Assembly: GCF_002078015.1 (NCBI RefSeq)
Contig: NZ_LWBP01000045.1
Span: forward strand, 157,467-221,466
Reading direction: 5' to 3'
Source: Niastella populi
Lineage (GTDB): Bacteria; Bacteroidota; Bacteroidia; Chitinophagales; Chitinophagaceae
Length of the DNA: 64,000 bases
Shown: positions 45,725 through 53,145 of the stretch, in pieces
Layout: the number at the start of each line of letters is the position of its first letter
Position numbering within the stretch: position 1 is the stretch's first letter
Program-made: the position numbers and the translations under genes
Notes under the pieces: generated by a model
The model's database searches: none
Seen by the model: only the letters and a program-made list of their open reading frames with translations
Told to the model about the DNA's origin: nothing

Positions 45725-46336
45725 ATGAAAATTTTCTGTGTAGGCCGTAATTATGTGGCTCACGCAAAAGAACTGGGTAATGAGGTTCCAGAAGAACCTA
45801 TTGTTTTTATGAAACCTAAAAGTGCTTTACTGCAGGCTCATACCCCTTTTTATTACCCCGAGTTCACTAATGAATTACATTATGAATGTGAACTGGTATT
45901 GCGTATTTCAAAGAATGGCAAATACATTCAGGACAGGTTTGCCAGTAAATATTACGATGCAGTAACCGTAGGTATCGATTTTACCGCCCGTGATATTCAG
46001 AACGAATTGAAAGAAAAAGGTCTTCCCTGGGAAAAAGCAAAAGCCTGGGATAACTCGGCAGTGATTGGCAAGTGGATTCCGTTAACGAATATCAAAAACA
46101 AAAAAGACATCAACTTCTGTTTGTATAAAAATAAGGAACTGGTGCAACAGGGAAATTCAGGTTTAATGCTCAATAACTTTGATAAGGTAGTTGCTTATAT
46201 CTCCAACTACTTTTCAGTGAATATTGGCGACCTGGTATTTACCGGTACACCTGCCGGTGTGGGTGAATGTGTTGTTGGTGACGAGCTGGAAGCTTTTATA
46301 GAAGACGACAGCCTATTAAGTTTAGAGATCAAATAA
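45725..46336 (+). CDS. Fumarylacetoacetate hydrolase-fold protein
   Basis: 203 residues. The FAH fold is shown by KIFCVGRNYVAHAKELGNEVPEEPIVFMKPKSAL, the metal Glu pair in HYECELVLRISKNGK, VGIDFTARDIQNELKEKGLPWEKAKAWDNSAVIG and the C-terminal GDLVFTGTPAGVG. These enzymes are acylpyruvases, oxaloacetate decarboxylases or fumarylpyruvate hydrolases. The short form here is closest in shape to acylpyruvase/FAHD1-type proteins, but the substrate is not certain. Starts at the ATG at 45725, with a TTG three codons earlier rejected. Confidence 0.92.
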   Translation: MKIFCVGRNYVAHAKELGNEVPEEPIVFMKPKSALLQAHTPFYYPEFTNELHYECELVLRISKNGKYIQDRFASKYYDAVTVGIDFTARDIQNELKEKGLPWEKAKAWDNSAVIGKWIPLTNIKNKKDINFCLYKNKELVQQGNSGLMLNNFDKVVAYISNYFSVNIGDLVFTGTPAGVGECVVGDELEAFIEDDSLLSLEIK

Positions 46337-46362
46337 CAAATAGATCATCATTACAAGGAAAT

Positions 46363-46396
46363 AGCCTTTCCCGATTCTTCGGGAGAGGCTTTTTTA
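46363..46396 (+). terminator. Intrinsic terminator of FAH-fold gene
   Basis: Arms 46363-46374 (AGCCTTTCCCGA) and 46379-46390 (TCGGGAGAGGCT) pair with one mismatch around a 4-base loop, followed by TTTTTATT. Confidence 0.85.
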
Positions 46397-46468
46397 TTGT
46401 CGGGCCATAGTATCTGATTAATCCCAAAAATCCCATGCATTCACAGTCTAACTAACGATTGTTATTAT

Positions 46469-46476
46469 TACTTTTG
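46469..46476 (+). promoter_or_regulatory. Bacteroidota -7 box of E1 fusion gene
   Basis: TACTTTTG matches TAnnTTTG and ends 10 bases before the first ATG at 46487, implying an almost leaderless message. Confidence 0.45.
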
Positions 46477-46486
46477 TCGCCTATCT

Positions 46487-48553
46487 ATGATGCATACCGA
46501 CATTTTACTACGGGCCTACCGGCTTATGTGTACCGCCAAAGCCATGGCCGATACCTATGAAGCAAACCGCTCTGCCTGTAAATACGTTCATAGCACCTCC
46601 CGCGGGCATGAAGCCATTCAACTGGCTACCGCCTTCCAATTGCTGCCCTGCGATTATATAAGCCCGTATTACCGCGATGAAAGCATTTTGCTGGGATTAG
46701 GCTTTACTCCTTACCAGTTGATGTTGCAACTGCTGGCAAAGGGTGATGATATTTTCACCGGCGGACGCGAATATTATTCGCACCCCAACTACCGCGGCTA
46801 TGATAAACCAACGATCATTCACCAGAGCAGTGCCACCGGTATGCAGGTAATACCCACTACCGGTGTAGCGCAGGGGCTTCAGTATCTTGAACAAATAAAC
46901 TCCGATAAATTAATATTCGGGCCAAATGGCGAAAGACCTGTTGTAATTTGTTCTCTTGGCGACGCCAGTGTAACAGAAGGAGAGGTAAGCGAAGCATTTC
47001 AGTTCGCCATTTTGAAAAAGCTACCGGTAATATACCTGGTGCAGGATAATAACTGGGGCATAAGCGCCACTTCTGAAGAAGTGCGGGCAATGGATGCCTA
47101 TGATTATGCTGCCGGTTTTCCGGGCCTCGACAGGGTGCGCATCGATGGCAGCAATTTCGAGGAGAGCTTCGATGCCATGCACCGGGTAGTACAATATGTG
47201 CGGCAGCATAGAACCCCGTATCTGGTTCAGGCAAAAGTGCCGCTGCTGGGCCATCATACCAGTGGTGTGCGTAAAGAGTTTTACCGTACACAGGACGATC
47301 TTGAAAGCCATGCCGTAAACGATCCCGGGCCCAGATTGCGGCAGCGTTTACAACAGTATGGTGTTGATGAACATCAATTACAAACCATCGAAAAAGAGGC
47401 GCTGGAGTTGGTTAACAAACAGTTTCAGGAATCGGTGCAGGCCCCTGAGCCTAACCCGGTAACTGTAAACGATCATGTTTTTGCGCCAACGCCCATTACA
47501 CAGGAAAAAGGGCAACGCCAGCCGCCCGGCGCGGAAAAGATCATTATGGTAGACGCTGCGCTGTTCGCCATCAGCGAGATCATGGAAGAATTTCCCGAAG
47601 CCATGTTGTACGGGCAGGATGTTGGCCGTCGCCTCGGCGGTGTTTTTCGGGAGGCGGCTACCCTGGCCGAAAAGTTCAGCGATGTGCGGGTGTTCAATAC
47701 GGCCATTCAGGAAGCATATATTATTGGTTCAACAGTTGGGATGAGCGCAGTAGGCGTAAAACCCATCGTGGAAGTGCAGTTCGCAGATTATATATACCCC
47801 GGGTTCAACCAGTTGGTAACCGAGATCTCCAAATCATGTTACCTCAGTTGCGGCAAGTTCCCGGTTCAAACAGTAATACGGGTACCCATCGGCGCCTATG
47901 GTGGCGGCGGACCTTACCATAGCGGCAGTGTGGAAACTACTTTGCTGTCAATTAAAGGGATCAAAGTAGTATATCCTTCCAATGCGGCTGATATGAAAGG
48001 GTTAATGAAGGCAGCATTCCTCGATCCCAACCCGGTAATAATGCTTGAACACAAAGGGTTGTACTGGAGTAAAGTGCCCGGTACTGAAGATGCGAAAACC
48101 ATTGAGCCGTCGCGTGATTATGTATTGCCGCTGGGCAGGGCTGCATTGGTAATGCAGGCTGAAAGTGAAAACATTGAATCGGGCGAATCATGTTGCATAG
48201 TAACCTATGGCATGGGCGTGTATTGGGCAAAACAGGCCGCAAAACAATTTCCCGGTATGGTTGATGTCATTGACCTGCGTACACTTTTTCCGCTCGATGA
48301 AGACCTCATTTTTGAACGTGTAAAAAAACACGGTAAATGTTTGGTGCTTACCGAGGAGCAACAAAATAATTCCTTTGCAGAAGCACTGGCCGGCCGAATT
48401 TCATACGCATGTTTTCAATGGCTCGATGCTCCGGTGGAAGTGCTCGGTGCATTAAGTGTACCGGCAGTACCTATGAACATACATCTTGAGCAGGCAATGT
48501 TACCTAATGGTGAAAAAGTGGCTGCAGTAATAAAACGTTTATTGATCTCCTGA
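46487..48553 (+). CDS. 2-oxo acid dehydrogenase E1, fused alpha and beta subunits
   Basis: 688 residues joining both E1 subunits. The alpha half (about 1-325) carries the thiamine diphosphate motif GDASVTEGEVSEAFQFAILKKLPVIYLVQDNNWGIS and HTSGVRKEFYRTQDD. The beta half (about 350-688) reads ALFAISEIMEEFPEAMLYGQDVGRRLGGVFREA, PIVEVQFADYIYPGFNQLVTEISK, RVPIGAYGGGGPYHSGSVE and a C-terminal TVEEQ-like LTEEQQNNSF. Best fits branched-chain 2-oxoisovalerate (or related acyl) dehydrogenase. It would hand an acyl group to an E2 not in this window. Such E1 fusions are well known in Bacteroidota. Confidence 0.95.
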   Translation: MMHTDILLRAYRLMCTAKAMADTYEANRSACKYVHSTSRGHEAIQLATAFQLLPCDYISPYYRDESILLGLGFTPYQLMLQLLAKGDDIFTGGREYYSHPNYRGYDKPTIIHQSSATGMQVIPTTGVAQGLQYLEQINSDKLIFGPNGERPVVICSLGDASVTEGEVSEAFQFAILKKLPVIYLVQDNNWGISATSEEVRAMDAYDYAAGFPGLDRVRIDGSNFEESFDAMHRVVQYVRQHRTPYLVQAKVPLLGHHTSGVRKEFYRTQDDLESHAVNDPGPRLRQRLQQYGVDEHQLQTIEKEALELVNKQFQESVQAPEPNPVTVNDHVFAPTPITQEKGQRQPPGAEKIIMVDAALFAISEIMEEFPEAMLYGQDVGRRLGGVFREAATLAEKFSDVRVFNTAIQEAYIIGSTVGMSAVGVKPIVEVQFADYIYPGFNQLVTEISKSCYLSCGKFPVQTVIRVPIGAYGGGGPYHSGSVETTLLSIKGIKVVYPSNAADMKGLMKAAFLDPNPVIMLEHKGLYWSKVPGTEDAKTIEPSRDYVLPLGRAALVMQAESENIESGESCCIVTYGMGVYWAKQAAKQFPGMVDVIDLRTLFPLDEDLIFERVKKHGKCLVLTEEQQNNSFAEALAGRISYACFQWLDAPVEVLGALSVPAVPMNIHLEQAMLPNGEKVAAVIKRLLIS

Positions 48554-48691
48554 TAAAACGCGTTACAGAACTTAACAAGATAATTTTGTATCTCCCTCTA
48601 TTCTACAAGATAAGTAGGCTGTATCGTACATCCTATACTTCCGCCGTTTATAATATTTTAACATGCGCTGTATAATAAAATTTGTCTTATT

Positions 48692-48707
48692 TACGTAGAG
48701 TTACGTA
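48692..48707. promoter_or_regulatory. Paired TACGTA palindromes upstream of HTH gene
   Basis: Two TACGTA hexamers at 48692-48697 and 48702-48707, 10 bases apart (one helical turn) and 22 bases before the ATG at 48729. The arrangement fits a binding site for a dimeric HTH protein, possibly the product itself (inference). Confidence 0.4.
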
Positions 48708-48728
48708 CTTCAAACCACCTAAGCAGCC

Positions 48729-49418
48729 ATGAAAAACAGATACCTGAAGGGGGCCCATCTTTCTGAGCGGAAAGTTCGGGAACTTATTAAATTATTCTCA
48801 GAAGATCTGACAGCCACACAGATCGCCAACATTACGGGAATTAGTCGGATTACGGTCAATGCGTACTTCAAACTAATTCGTACACACATTGCAAAATTTT
48901 GCGAGGAGAGGAACCCGTTTCATTTTACCAATGGAACGGTAACTTATCATGCATCGGAGAATGGTACGGTTGCCAGCAATGGCGCTGTTTCAAAGAAATC
49001 GTTTTATGGCATTTTTAAAAACGATGACACCATTCATACCGATAAAATTGCAAATATCGATGCAGAGTGGATGTACGATTGGTTGAAGGGTAAAACAGAA
49101 GGCGAGAAGAGTATTATAGAACAGTACCGCCTGCATGTTTACAATGGCATTGCCGATTTTAACAGCATCAGGTTATACCGTGTAAATGAATCAGTACCCG
49201 GTGTAACAAGAAGCAAATCGCATATCGATGAGATCGATATGTTCTGGGGTATGCTGAAATCGCGGTTGATAAAATTCCGTGGATTAAACAGCGGCACGCT
49301 CTACCTGCACGTTAAGGAAACAGAATTCAGGTACAATTACAGAGAAAATGATCTTTTTGAATTGCTGATGGAAATATTGCATAAACGACCGCTGCATTAT
49401 TCCAAAGCTGTACGATAG
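48729..49418 (+). CDS. IS1595-type transposase derivative, catalytic core degenerate
   Basis: 229 residues. The N-terminal HTH (about 28-50; LTATQIANITGISRITVNAYFKLIR) and the C-terminal part (about 163-222; KSHIDEIDMFWGMLKSRLIKFRGL and LHVKETEFRYNYRENDLFELLMEIL) match the ends of IS1595/ISXO2-type transposases. The expected DESYFG catalytic segment is replaced by about 30 Ser/Thr/Asn-rich residues (65-95), and the YSDGW segment is unrecognisable. The gene has normal length for a shortened member and no terminal inverted repeats found at either side. Probably an immobile or domesticated DNA-binding protein. Confidence 0.75.
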   Translation: MKNRYLKGAHLSERKVRELIKLFSEDLTATQIANITGISRITVNAYFKLIRTHIAKFCEERNPFHFTNGTVTYHASENGTVASNGAVSKKSFYGIFKNDDTIHTDKIANIDAEWMYDWLKGKTEGEKSIIEQYRLHVYNGIADFNSIRLYRVNESVPGVTRSKSHIDEIDMFWGMLKSRLIKFRGLNSGTLYLHVKETEFRYNYRENDLFELLMEILHKRPLHYSKAVR

Positions 49419-49423
49419 CAGAA

Positions 49424-49455
49424 CGTGAAACGGCAAACGGGAAACGTGAAAAGGC
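49424..49455. repeat. CGTGAAACGGCAAACG repeat (second copy)
   Basis: 32 bases of which 30 match 22159-22190, both in intergenic DNA just past or before a gene end. Contains GTGAAA/GGCAAA word repeats. Function unknown. Confidence 0.75.
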
Positions 49456-49490
49456 TTCCGAACGTTCAGACATCTGGAATATCGCGAGCC

Positions 49491-49510
49491 CATTGACCAT
49501 TGACCATTCA
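49491..49510. repeat. CCATTGACC word repeat
   Basis: CATTGACCATTGACCATTCA; its reverse complement shares 17 contiguous bases with the tandem GGTCAAT words at 10807-10823. Confidence 0.65.
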
Positions 49511-49608
49511 CGTAAACGAACTCCGGGGATTTTTTTCTATAGCCTATCGCAACTCATCCCTGGATCATATAAACCAGTTGCGGTAATAGAATTTTTCTCA
49601 TGTGACTC

Positions 49609-49642
49609 GCAGCCCCGATTCCTCGGGGCTGCCTTATTTTTT
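49609..49642 (+). terminator. Intrinsic terminator upstream of CDF gene
   Basis: Perfect 10-base arms GCAGCCCCGA (49609-49618) and TCGGGGCTGC (49623-49632) with a 4-base loop, then CTTATTTTTTT. Ends the transcript of the transposase-derived gene. Confidence 0.85.
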
Positions 49643-49728
49643 TAGCACCTTACTGATAACCGGTGGTTAACCCTTCATAAGAAACAAATTTGCTAATTTG
49701 CATACAGGCCAGTCAAAAGGCCTGCATT

Positions 49729-50676
49729 ATGGCGCACGATCATTCACATGCACACCATGCCCATACGCATGCCGTATCGTTCAATGAAGCCAGTCTGAAA
49801 GCATTTCAGGTTGGTATAGGGCTGAATGTGCTGTTTGTATTGGTTGAAGTAGTTGCCGGGCTTTGGTATAGATCGGTGTCGCTGTTAAGCGATGCCGGAC
49901 ACAACCTGGCAGATGTTGCCAGCCTGCTGCTTTCCTATTTTGCCTTCAAACTTGCCCACCGCCAGGCAACGCTCCGGTTTACATACGGATTTAAAAAGAC
50001 AACAGTGCTCGCCGCATTTTTAAATGCCTTACTACTGTTAGTTGCCATTGGCATGCTCGGTTATGAATCTGTAATGCGGTTGCAGAAACCACAAATTGTA
50101 CAGGGGGCTGGCATTGCCTGGGTTGCTGCCATAGGTATAGTCGTTAACAGCGTTTCAGCGTTCCTTTTCTTTAAGAAAAAAGACACCGACCTGAATATAA
50201 AGGGTGCCTACTGGCATTTGCTGGCCGATGCGCTGGTATCGGTTGGTGTGGTTATCGGCGGAATAGTTATTGCCAATACCGGCTGGTATTGGTTAGACCC
50301 CGCGATCGGCCTTGCCATAATGATCATTATTCTTATTAGCACGTGGGGTTTGCTGACCGATAGTTTTAAAATGTCGGTAGATGCAGTGCCTGCCGGAATA
50401 GACCTCGAAGAAATAACAAAGGTGATGCTGTCGGTAAAGTATATCATAAATGTACACCACATTCACATCTGGCCGCTAAGCACTACTGAAAATGCGCTGA
50501 CGGCGCACGTTATTATCGACAGCCAGTTACCATTTGATGAAAAGCTGAAGGTGATCCAGCACCTCAAACATGAACTGATGCATCAAAACATTCATCACAG
50601 CACCATCGAGCTCGAATCGGAAACCACTCACTGCTCAAATGAGAACGAACGGTTGGAACCGTATTCCGGCTCATAG
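49729..50676 (+). CDS. Cation diffusion facilitator (Zn2+/Co2+ efflux)
   Basis: 315 residues. A His-rich N-terminus (MAHDHSHAHHAHTHA) is followed by six membrane segments (about 30-230). The HxxxD-type metal site is in SVSLLSDAGHNLADVASLL and in the later LADALVSVGVVIGGIV. The C-terminal cytoplasmic domain (about 235-310; VHHIHIWPLSTTENALTAHVII) is the usual CDF dimer domain. It exports Zn2+ or Co2+ using the proton gradient. The ATG at 49729 begins the His-rich tail; the upstream open frame is not credible. Its stop is 2 bases from the convergent beta-lactamase-like gene. Confidence 0.95.
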   Translation: MAHDHSHAHHAHTHAVSFNEASLKAFQVGIGLNVLFVLVEVVAGLWYRSVSLLSDAGHNLADVASLLLSYFAFKLAHRQATLRFTYGFKKTTVLAAFLNALLLLVAIGMLGYESVMRLQKPQIVQGAGIAWVAAIGIVVNSVSAFLFFKKKDTDLNIKGAYWHLLADALVSVGVVIGGIVIANTGWYWLDPAIGLAIMIIILISTWGLLTDSFKMSVDAVPAGIDLEEITKVMLSVKYIINVHHIHIWPLSTTENALTAHVIIDSQLPFDEKLKVIQHLKHELMHQNIHHSTIELESETTHCSNENERLEPYSGS

Positions 50677-50678
50677 AT

Positions 50679-51581
50679 TTATTTTTCTGCCCCGGTTACA
50701 TATTTGTAGATCAGTTCTGATACTTCAGCCATCGCCTTTTTGGCCTGTTCTTCATTCTTCAAATTTTTTGACAGCAGCACCAATACGTATTTTCTTCCAT
50801 CGGGTAAGAATACAATGCCCGAATCATGATATACATGGGAAATGTTGCCGGTCTTATGTGCTACTTTAACGTCCTTTGGCAGGCGGGCCGGAATGACCTC
50901 ATTGAATTGCTGCTTTAACAGAATGTCAATCATTGCCTGGCAAGCGGTGCTGTCGACAATTTCACCTTTGGCCATTTTTTCAAAGATCACCAGCAGGTCA
51001 TTGGCCGTAGTAATATTATTGAATCCTTTATCAAACGCTTTGGAATCTTCCACTCCGCGCAAAACCTGAATACGGTCGGCGCCAAGTTGCCGCATGGTTT
51101 GAGTAACGTTGCGGGCATTAACCAGTTCTATAACCATATTGGTGGCGAGGTTGCTGCTTGAGATGATCATATCGTACACCAGCTCATACAACGTTCTTTT
51201 TTCGCCCAAATGACGGTACAGCTCTTTCTCACTATCATCATCGGCGTTTAATCTGAATGAACTGCTATCGACAATGCTTTTAAATTCATTTTTGATAGTA
51301 AAGGAATCGTTGAGTGAAAAAATGCCGGCCGCAGCCTGTTTGTAAACCTCTATCATTACCGGCGTTTTCATGGTGCTGGCGGCATGAAAAAAGGTTTGTT
51401 CATTTATGAATAATGAATCACCTGTGGTCAGGTCTTTAAAAGCTACCGCAAAATCACCCGGTTGTTCAGCCAGTTTGGAGTTGACCTGGTTTTTAAGTTT
51501 ATTTAGTGTCATACGATTCGAGCAGGCACAAATAAGGAATAAGCTACAGATCAAAAAACTTATTTTCGGATAATTGGTCAT
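50679..51581 (-). CDS. Class A beta-lactamase-like lipoprotein
   Basis: 300 residues. N-terminal lipoprotein signal (ISFLICSLFLICACSNR, lipobox ICAC), so anchored in a membrane and facing the periplasm. The serine hydrolase triad is complete: STMK at 69-72, SSN at 142-144 and KTG at 243-245, with Glu178 in LRGVEDSKAF standing at the omega-loop general-base position. It belongs to the class A/serine beta-lactamase-related family; whether it hydrolyses beta-lactams or acts on cell-wall peptides cannot be told from sequence alone. Confidence 0.9.
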   Translation of the reverse strand: MTNYPKISFLICSLFLICACSNRMTLNKLKNQVNSKLAEQPGDFAVAFKDLTTGDSLFINEQTFFHAASTMKTPVMIEVYKQAAAGIFSLNDSFTIKNEFKSIVDSSSFRLNADDDSEKELYRHLGEKRTLYELVYDMIISSSNLATNMVIELVNARNVTQTMRQLGADRIQVLRGVEDSKAFDKGFNNITTANDLLVIFEKMAKGEIVDSTACQAMIDILLKQQFNEVIPARLPKDVKVAHKTGNISHVYHDSGIVFLPDGRKYVLVLLSKNLKNEEQAKKAMAEVSELIYKYVTGAEK

Positions 51582-51711
51582 AACGTTGTGTTATGAGCCG
51601 AAGATAATAGAAAATGCTTTTGGCCGTCACCCACTTTTGAAAACTGGTATAATTTTCTAAAAAAAGACTAACTTGAAAAGTGGCTTTACTCAATTTCTGA
51701 AACTTAGTTCA

Positions 51712-52098
51712 ATGCTTCAAAACCAACTGCTGTTTCTCATAGATGACGATTCGGATGATCAGGAAATTTTTAAATCGGCTTTGGCAAAGGTCGATGAAAG
51801 CCTTGCACTTATAACAGCCAGCAATGGTTATGAAGCGCTGATCGTACTTTCCGCTTGCGATACATTACCCGATTATATTTTTGTTGATCTTAATATGCCG
51901 CGCATGGGCGGGTTGCAGTTCCTGAAGGAAATAAAACAAACAGAGTCATTAAAAGATATTCCGGTTATTATTTATACAACCAGTTCCAATCCCATTGATA
52001 TGGCGAAAACCAAGGAATTGGGCGCCGCATCTTTTGTTACAAAGCCGTCCCGCTTTGCAGAGCTTTGCAGTTTGTTGCAATCACTTGTCACTCCCTGA
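51712..52098 (+). CDS. Single-domain response regulator (Rcp1/CheY-like)
   Basis: A 128-residue receiver domain: LFLIDDDSDDQEIFKSAL acidic pocket, phospho-acceptor Asp in YIFVDLNMPRMGG, Thr in IIYTTSSNP and Lys in FVTKPSRFAEL. The extended acidic N-terminus and PMGG-like core fit the Rcp1 (phytochrome-associated) group. No output domain, so it signals by protein contact. No kinase is adjacent; the PAS kinase at 59563 is a possible but distant partner. The ATG at 51712 is used; a longer frame from 51673 adds 13 residues. Confidence 0.9.
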   Translation: MLQNQLLFLIDDDSDDQEIFKSALAKVDESLALITASNGYEALIVLSACDTLPDYIFVDLNMPRMGGLQFLKEIKQTESLKDIPVIIYTTSSNPIDMAKTKELGAASFVTKPSRFAELCSLLQSLVTP

Positions 52099-52132
52099 CC
52101 GGCAGGTTTAACAAAACAGGCAGAAAACAGTA

Positions 52133-52954
52133 TTATAACTGTTCTACCACCCCTTTAAATATGGCGCTTAACTTTTGATCGGCTTTGCCGGCAACGGCAA
52201 TGATATCTTCGATATTTACGGGGTGCAGGTTATCGGGGTCACATTCGTCGGTGATCACACTAACGGCAGCGCAGCGTAACCCTATCTGGTTGGCTACTAT
52301 CACTTCCGGCACTGTGCTCATGCCTACCATATCTGCCCCGATCACCCGAAGAAACCGGTATTCAGCCCTTGTTTCAAGGTTGGGACCGGGAACAGCTACA
52401 TAAATGCCCTGTTTCAGTGGAACGGATAATTCTAATGCGGTTTTAATGAATAATTTACTGATGGCTGTATCGTAGGGCTGGCTCATATCAGGGAACCGGG
52501 CGCCGAGGCCGGGCTCGTTCAATCCCCGTAAGGGATTTTCAGGTTGCAGATTTATATGGTCGGTGAGTAATACCAGGTCGCCTTTTTTGAATTCGGGGTT
52601 CATGCCGCCGGATGCGTTGCTCAACAGCAAACCGGTTATGCCTAATTTTTTAAATACCCGCACCGGAAATGTAATTTGTTGCATGCTATAACCTTCGTAA
52701 TAATGGAACCGGCCCTGCATGATAAGCATCTTTTTATTTCCTGCTGTGGCAAGTATGAGTTTTCCTTTATGCGATTCAACTGTAGAGGTGGGAAAATGCG
52801 GGATATCATTGTAAGAAATTTGTTGAAGCACCTGAACGCGGTCTATAAAAGAGCCCAAACCCGTTCCCAGCACAATGGCTGTGGAAGCCCCGGTAAAACC
52901 TTTCTCTTCTAAAAAGCGGGCAGTTTGTGCAATTTTTTCAATGATTTGTTCCAT
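52133..52954 (-). CDS. Purine nucleoside phosphorylase
   Basis: A 273-residue trimeric-type PNP (inosine/guanosine phosphorylase). Motifs: STAIVLGTGLGSFID (phosphate loop), HFPTSTVESHKGKL with the phosphate-binding His, QGRFHYYEGYSMQQITFPVRVFKKLGI, LLSNASGGMNPEFKKGDLVLLTDHIN, and AGADMVGMSTVPEVIVANQIGLRCAAVSVITDECDP near the base site. The ATG at 52954 is preferred to an in-frame TTG. Ends 34 bases from the convergent response-regulator stop. Releases ribose-1-phosphate and the free base in purine salvage. Confidence 0.96.
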   Translation of the reverse strand: MEQIIEKIAQTARFLEEKGFTGASTAIVLGTGLGSFIDRVQVLQQISYNDIPHFPTSTVESHKGKLILATAGNKKMLIMQGRFHYYEGYSMQQITFPVRVFKKLGITGLLLSNASGGMNPEFKKGDLVLLTDHINLQPENPLRGLNEPGLGARFPDMSQPYDTAISKLFIKTALELSVPLKQGIYVAVPGPNLETRAEYRFLRVIGADMVGMSTVPEVIVANQIGLRCAAVSVITDECDPDNLHPVNIEDIIAVAGKADQKLSAIFKGVVEQL

Positions 52955-53145
52955 CCCGTGATTTTTTTTCAAAATAAAGGATTCCGGCGGTTATTCTAAT
53001 TCATTTGGATATTTTTATTGGGAACGGTTAAGGCGTGTGCTATGCTTTAACACGTAAGAATGATTCTTTTAATGAATATGATTTATATTGCCAATCCTAT
53101 TTGTTTAGTAGGGTAATTGTGACTTTCAAGTAAACGCAAATTCAG

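Noticed and set aside
48556..49720. Complete insertion sequence around the IS1595-like gene
   Set aside because: No matching terminal inverted repeats or target-site duplication found by eye, and the catalytic residues are missing.
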